Part shown: positions 60,579 to 64,000 of the stretch, one piece after another | How the letters are laid out: each line of letters opens with the position of its first letter | How positions within the stretch are numbered: position 1 is the first letter of the stretch | Source of the DNA: Sporobacter sp963677825 | GTDB lineage: Bacteria > Bacillota > Clostridia > Oscillospirales > Oscillospiraceae | Length of the DNA stretch: 64,000 bases | Reading direction: 5' to 3' | Assembly (NCBI GenBank): GCA_963677825.2 | Contig: CAXXEF010000001.1 | Span: 372,001 to 436,000, forward strand | The notes under the pieces: model-generated | Database searches by the model: none | Told to the model about the DNA's origin: nothing | Seen by the model: the letters and a program-made list of their open reading frames with translations, nothing else | Program-made: the position numbers and the translations under genes

Positions 60579-62453
60579 TTATTCGGCGAGATCCGCCCAC
60601 GCTTCAAGCTTTTCATCAAGCTCGGTCTGGACGGACACCTCTTCGGCTTCCAATTCTATCAGCTTCTCATAGTCCGAGCCGTTGTCCTCTTTCTGCGACG
60701 CGATCGCGCTGAGTGTTTCCTCCAGCTTTGATATTTCGCGCTCGAGGCGCTCGATTTGTTTGGCAACCGACGGCATACCCTTGCCGCGCCGCTTTTTCCC
60801 GCCGGATGTTTCCGCCCTTTTTTCTTTATTGACAGCCGCCGCGTTTTGCTGGAGTGTTTTTTGAGTGCGGTATTCCGAGTATGTGCCTTTATAGTCGATG
60901 ATTTGTCCGTTTTCAAGCTCCCAGACACGCGTGGCGAACCGATTAATAAAATATCGGTCATGCGAGACAAATAGGAGCGTTTCGGCGTAGTCCTCCAGCG
61001 CTTGCTCGATCCATTCGCGCGAGGCGATGTCCAGATGGTTTGTCGGCTCATCGAGTACAAGAAAGTTAATATCGTCATTCATAAGCATGCACAGCATCAA
61101 GCGGCTCTGCTCGCCGCCGGACAAGTCGGCCACACGCTTGAACACGTCTTCCCCGCTGAATTTGTACGCGCCAAGGCGGTTGCGCGCCGACTGCGGCGAC
61201 GCGTTTGTTTCGTAGACGAGCGTATCAAGTACCGTCCTGTTCGGCTGCGCAAAGTGAACGACCTGCGGCAGATACGCCGCCTTGACAGCCGGCCCGATCT
61301 TGACGACACCGCCGTCCGGCGGCAGCTCACCAAGCAGAATTTTAATCAGAGTTGACTTCCCTGTCCCATTGTCGCCGATGAGCGCGATGCGCTCGCCGCC
61401 TGTGACGGTGAGCGTCACGTCTGAAAAGAGCGCTTTGTCATCGTAGGATTTCGACAGCCCCTTTAAGACGAGTGCTTCGTCGCCGCGAAACGCTTTTTCG
61501 CCGAAGCGTGCGCGCATCGATTTGTCCTTGTCGGGTCGGTCTGTCTGCAATACGCGCTCAATGCGTGACTCGATCGCTTGCGCTTTGCGAATAAGCCGCT
61601 TGTTGCCTGTGCCCCACTGGTGAAGCCGGTCGGCAGATTCCTGCAACCGCTTGGCTTCGGACCGCTCGCGCTCGTAGCGTATAAGCTGCTCCTCGTACCG
61701 CCGCTGCTTCTCTGCGACGTAAAAGCTGTAATTGCCGCTGTAGAACTCGGCTTTTCCGTTAGCGATTTCAATCGTACGCGTGACGGCATGATCGAGAAAG
61801 TATCGGTCATGCGAGATGATGAGCGCGGTGCCCTTAAAGCGCGCGAGATAGGCTTCCAGCCATTCTGTTGCGCTGATATCGAGATGGTTGGTCGGTTCGT
61901 CCAGTAAAAGGATGTCCGTGTCTTCTAAAATCAGCCGCGCAAGATTCACGCGCGTCTTTTCGCCGCCCGACAGCGTCGCGAACAGCTGAGCACGCTGCGC
62001 CGACGGTATTTCAAGGCCGTTGGCAACGCGGTTGCGCTCAACGTCGAGATCGTAGCCGCCGCGCCGCTCAAACTCAAACGCGAGCGCGTCGTATTCTTTT
62101 AAAAGCTCGGGCGCATCGGACGATGCCATGCGCGTCGTCAGCTCGTCCATCCGCGCACGCATATCCAGCACCGGCTTTTGCGCCGTAGTCAGCACGTCTT
62201 CGGTTGTGTAATGGTCCGGATAGACGGGTATCTGCGAGATGAGACCGATGCGTTTATGCTTCGGGATTACGACGTCGCCCTCATCGCTCGACAGCGCGCC
62301 GGACAAGATGCGAAACAGCGTGGTCTTACCCGCGCCGTTTTTGCCGAGCAGGCCAACGCGCTCACCTTCGGCTATGTCAAAGGTAAGCCCATCGAGGACG
62401 TTGGTACCTTCCTCGAACGCTTTTATGATGTTTTGTACCGAGATATCCGTCAT
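60579..62453 (-). CDS. ABC-F family ATPase
   Basis: 624 residues from ATG 62453 (GCGGAGCG upstream; an earlier in-frame ATG lacks a site). Two ABC domains without membrane parts: LLGKNGAGKTT and LSGGEKTRVNLARLI with LLLDEPTNHLDI; LIGDNGTGKST and LSGGEQSRLMLCML with LVLDEPTNHLDI. C-terminal coiled coil (KQIERLEREISKLEETLSAI). ABC-F proteins act on the ribosome; Uup/YdiF-like, with no specific resistance role identifiable. Confidence 0.93.
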   Translation of the reverse strand: MTDISVQNIIKAFEEGTNVLDGLTFDIAEGERVGLLGKNGAGKTTLFRILSGALSSDEGDVVIPKHKRIGLISQIPVYPDHYTTEDVLTTAQKPVLDMRARMDELTTRMASSDAPELLKEYDALAFEFERRGGYDLDVERNRVANGLEIPSAQRAQLFATLSGGEKTRVNLARLILEDTDILLLDEPTNHLDISATEWLEAYLARFKGTALIISHDRYFLDHAVTRTIEIANGKAEFYSGNYSFYVAEKQRRYEEQLIRYERERSEAKRLQESADRLHQWGTGNKRLIRKAQAIESRIERVLQTDRPDKDKSMRARFGEKAFRGDEALVLKGLSKSYDDKALFSDVTLTVTGGERIALIGDNGTGKSTLIKILLGELPPDGGVVKIGPAVKAAYLPQVVHFAQPNRTVLDTLVYETNASPQSARNRLGAYKFSGEDVFKRVADLSGGEQSRLMLCMLMNDDINFLVLDEPTNHLDIASREWIEQALEDYAETLLFVSHDRYFINRFATRVWELENGQIIDYKGTYSEYRTQKTLQQNAAAVNKEKRAETSGGKKRRGKGMPSVAKQIERLEREISKLEETLSAIASQKEDNGSDYEKLIELEAEEVSVQTELDEKLEAWADLAE

Positions 62454-62694
62454 GCTTCGCTCCGCTTGCATAATTATTGCAGTTCATACTTTGCCGTTTA
62501 AATCGGCTCAACTTTCGTATTATAGCATATAGTTGTTGTTTATCTCAATGCGCTTATGCTATAATACGTGCAACATATCCCGCGCTTATGCCATTTGTCG
62601 TCAAAGCGCCGGTAAGTGGCCGTTCTATGAATCCGCTGCTTGAAACAACGGTGTATAAATAGTTGTTTCGTGAAATAATACCCGAGGTGATCGT

Positions 62695-64000
62695 GTGCGA
62701 TTTGCCATTGATGGTTCTGTCAATATTCAAGAGGTCCTGCGTTACGATGTTGTTATCGTCGGTGCGGGACTGGCCGGGCTATATACAGCCCTGAATGTCG
62801 ACGACCGATATTCCTGTCTGATTCTGGCTAAGGATCGGATCGATATGTCTAATTCCTGGTTTGCACAGGGCGGCATCGCCGCCGCTATTTCCAGCGAAGA
62901 CGCGCCAATGTTCCATTTCGAGGACACGCTGATTGCCGGCGCCGGCCTATGCGACACGGACGCCGTCGGTATGCTTGTTGCCGAGGGGCCGAGCGACATT
63001 AACCGGCTTGTTTCGCTGCGCGTCCCGTTTGACATCAACGAACTGGGCAACCTCCAGATCACACGCGAGGGCGGCCATCGGAAAAACAGGATCGTCCATG
63101 CCGGCGGCGACGCAACGGGCCGTGAAACAGTCAAGGCGCTGGCGCATATCGTTTCACAGCGTCCCAATATCACGTTTAGTGAAAACACTTGTTTTTACGA
63201 TATTCTGCTCGACGGCGACGGCGCGATCAGCGGGCTCATCGCCAAGAAGAATGACAATGCCTTTTTCCGTGTCGATACGACGCGCGTCGTGATCGCCACT
63301 GGCGGTATCGGACAAGTCTATAAATCGACGACCAATCCGGCTGTGGCAACCGGCGACGGTATAGCCGCTGCGATGCGCGCCGGCGCACGGATCAAGAACA
63401 TTGAGTTCATCCAGTTCCATCCGACCGGACTGTGGACGCCGGAGCTTGAAGATCGGGAGTTTCTGATTTCGGAAGCCGTCCGCGGCGAAGGCGGCCTGCT
63501 GAAGAATAAAGACGGCGTCCGTTTCATGGACGGCGCGCACGAGCTTGCTGAGCTCGCCCCGCGTGACATCGTCGCGCGCGCTGTCGTTCAGGAGCTTACA
63601 CGCACCGGACAGGATCACGTTTATGTCGACATCACAGCCAAGGACGAAGAATATTTAAAGCACCGCTTCCCTACCATCTATGAAGAATGCCTCAAACACG
63701 GCATTAACATCGCGCACGACTGGATCCCCGTATGCCCCGTCCAGCATTATCTGATGGGTGGGATCGACACCGACTTAGATGGTCGATCGAACATCCCCGG
63801 TCTGTATGCCGCAGGCGAAGCCGCGCATACCGGCGTACACGGCGCCAACCGACTTGCGTCCAACTCGATGCTGGAGTGCCTTGTGTTCGGCCGTCGCGCC
63901 GCCGAGGACATCAATCAATCACTCGCTTACCGGCCGACCGGTAAACCGGCTGTCGTCCCGGCTATGCCGGTACGCCCGGCATCCAATCTTGATTATGCGG
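62695..64000 (+). CDS. nadB: L-aspartate oxidase (3' end cut by window edge)
   Basis: 435 codons are visible from GTG 62695, preceded by GAGGTGATC. FAD site VVIVGAGLAGLYTA, then WFAQGGIAA, HAGGDATGRE, TGGIGQVY, FHPTGLW, SEAVRGEGG, and GVHGANRLASNSMLECLVFGRRAA, the last diagnostic for NadB over fumarate reductase. Oxidises aspartate to iminoaspartate in NAD synthesis. NadA and NadC would be expected beyond the window. Confidence 0.95.
   Translation, partial: MRFAIDGSVNIQEVLRYDVVIVGAGLAGLYTALNVDDRYSCLILAKDRIDMSNSWFAQGGIAAAISSEDAPMFHFEDTLIAGAGLCDTDAVGMLVAEGPSDINRLVSLRVPFDINELGNLQITREGGHRKNRIVHAGGDATGRETVKALAHIVSQRPNITFSENTCFYDILLDGDGAISGLIAKKNDNAFFRVDTTRVVIATGGIGQVYKSTTNPAVATGDGIAAAMRAGARIKNIEFIQFHPTGLWTPELEDREFLISEAVRGEGGLLKNKDGVRFMDGAHELAELAPRDIVARAVVQELTRTGQDHVYVDITAKDEEYLKHRFPTIYEECLKHGINIAHDWIPVCPVQHYLMGGIDTDLDGRSNIPGLYAAGEAAHTGVHGANRLASNSMLECLVFGRRAAEDINQSLAYRPTGKPAVVPAMPVRPASNLDYA

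Noticed and set aside
1..64000. tRNA, rRNA or CRISPR loci
   Set aside because: I looked for cloverleaf-like gene ends, rRNA motifs and regularly spaced repeats by eye and saw none; a tRNA scan would be needed to be sure.

Overview
The window looks like chromosomal DNA of an endospore-forming, anaerobic Clostridia-class bacterium with fairly high GC, plausibly Oscillospirales-like. Supporting signs are the sporulation genes (cwlD-type amidase, cotJ coat genes, spoIIM, a SpoIID-domain protein), a complete Rnf complex, the methyl branch of the Wood-Ljungdahl pathway with corrinoid proteins, and the typical clostridial dgt-dnaG-rpoD order. The lineage is inference; no rRNA is present.

Layout, left to right. 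1-707: cwlD-like amidase, cut by the window edge. 876-5407: a spore-coat cotJ locus in which a CotJA-CotJB fusion is followed by a cotJC gene split in two by a 3,118-bp intervening element. The element carries a large serine recombinase, a small coupled ORF and a pyrimidine-nucleoside phosphorylase. 5463-9677: DUF3048 protein, DUF4364 regulator-like protein, xerD-like recombinase, spoIIM and a TIGR04086 membrane protein. 9751-15376: yajC, tgt, an AT-rich islet (DMT transporter plus small membrane protein), queA and a SpoIID-domain protein. 15450-18665: lysine riboswitch plus asd-dapA-dapB. 18715-22267: DUF4125, TPR, DUF4037 and SDR genes. 22293-28198: NusG-II, Gx transporter and rnfCDGEAB. 28481-35935: a 2,484-residue cyclic beta-1,2-glucan synthase-like protein. 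36008-40077: two M16-family proteins (ymfF/ymfH type), lgt and a coiled-coil protein. 40156-42428: sodium:solute symporter with DUF485 partner. 43009-49107: metF, fhs, fchA, folD, MeTr-family methyltransferase and corrinoid protein. 49169-52591: hypothetical membrane protein, PocR-AraC regulator, second corrinoid protein, ferritin-like protein. 52662-58227: rpoD, dnaG, dgt and a RodA/FtsW protein. 58369-64000: tsaE, tsaB, upp, a DUF1648-like protein, an ABC-F ATPase and nadB (cut by the right edge).

The most striking observation is the split cotJC. The left fragment stops and the right fragment begins at a shared 8-bp core (TAGGTACA; 12 of 13 bases identical if extended). Joining the cores removes the element exactly and restores an uninterrupted 203-codon CotJC frame through the conserved TDIGTEE..HLE metal-binding segment. 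The predicted excised circle carries a perfect 9-bp inverted repeat around the core, as expected of a serine-recombinase attP. This is the same logic as the sigK 'skin' element and the SPbeta/spsM system: a mother-cell gene repaired by excision during sporulation. Here the element is very compact and carries a metabolic gene.

The metabolic genes fit together as follows. Rnf (ferredoxin:NAD+ oxidoreductase ion pump) supplies energy conservation. MetF, Fhs, FchA and FolD interconvert one-carbon folates. The MeTr-family methyltransferase and two DxHxxG corrinoid proteins, next to a PocR-type regulator, point to methyl-group uptake (methylotrophy or O-demethylation), with or without acetogenesis. 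No acs/cooS genes lie in the window, so full acetogenesis cannot be claimed.
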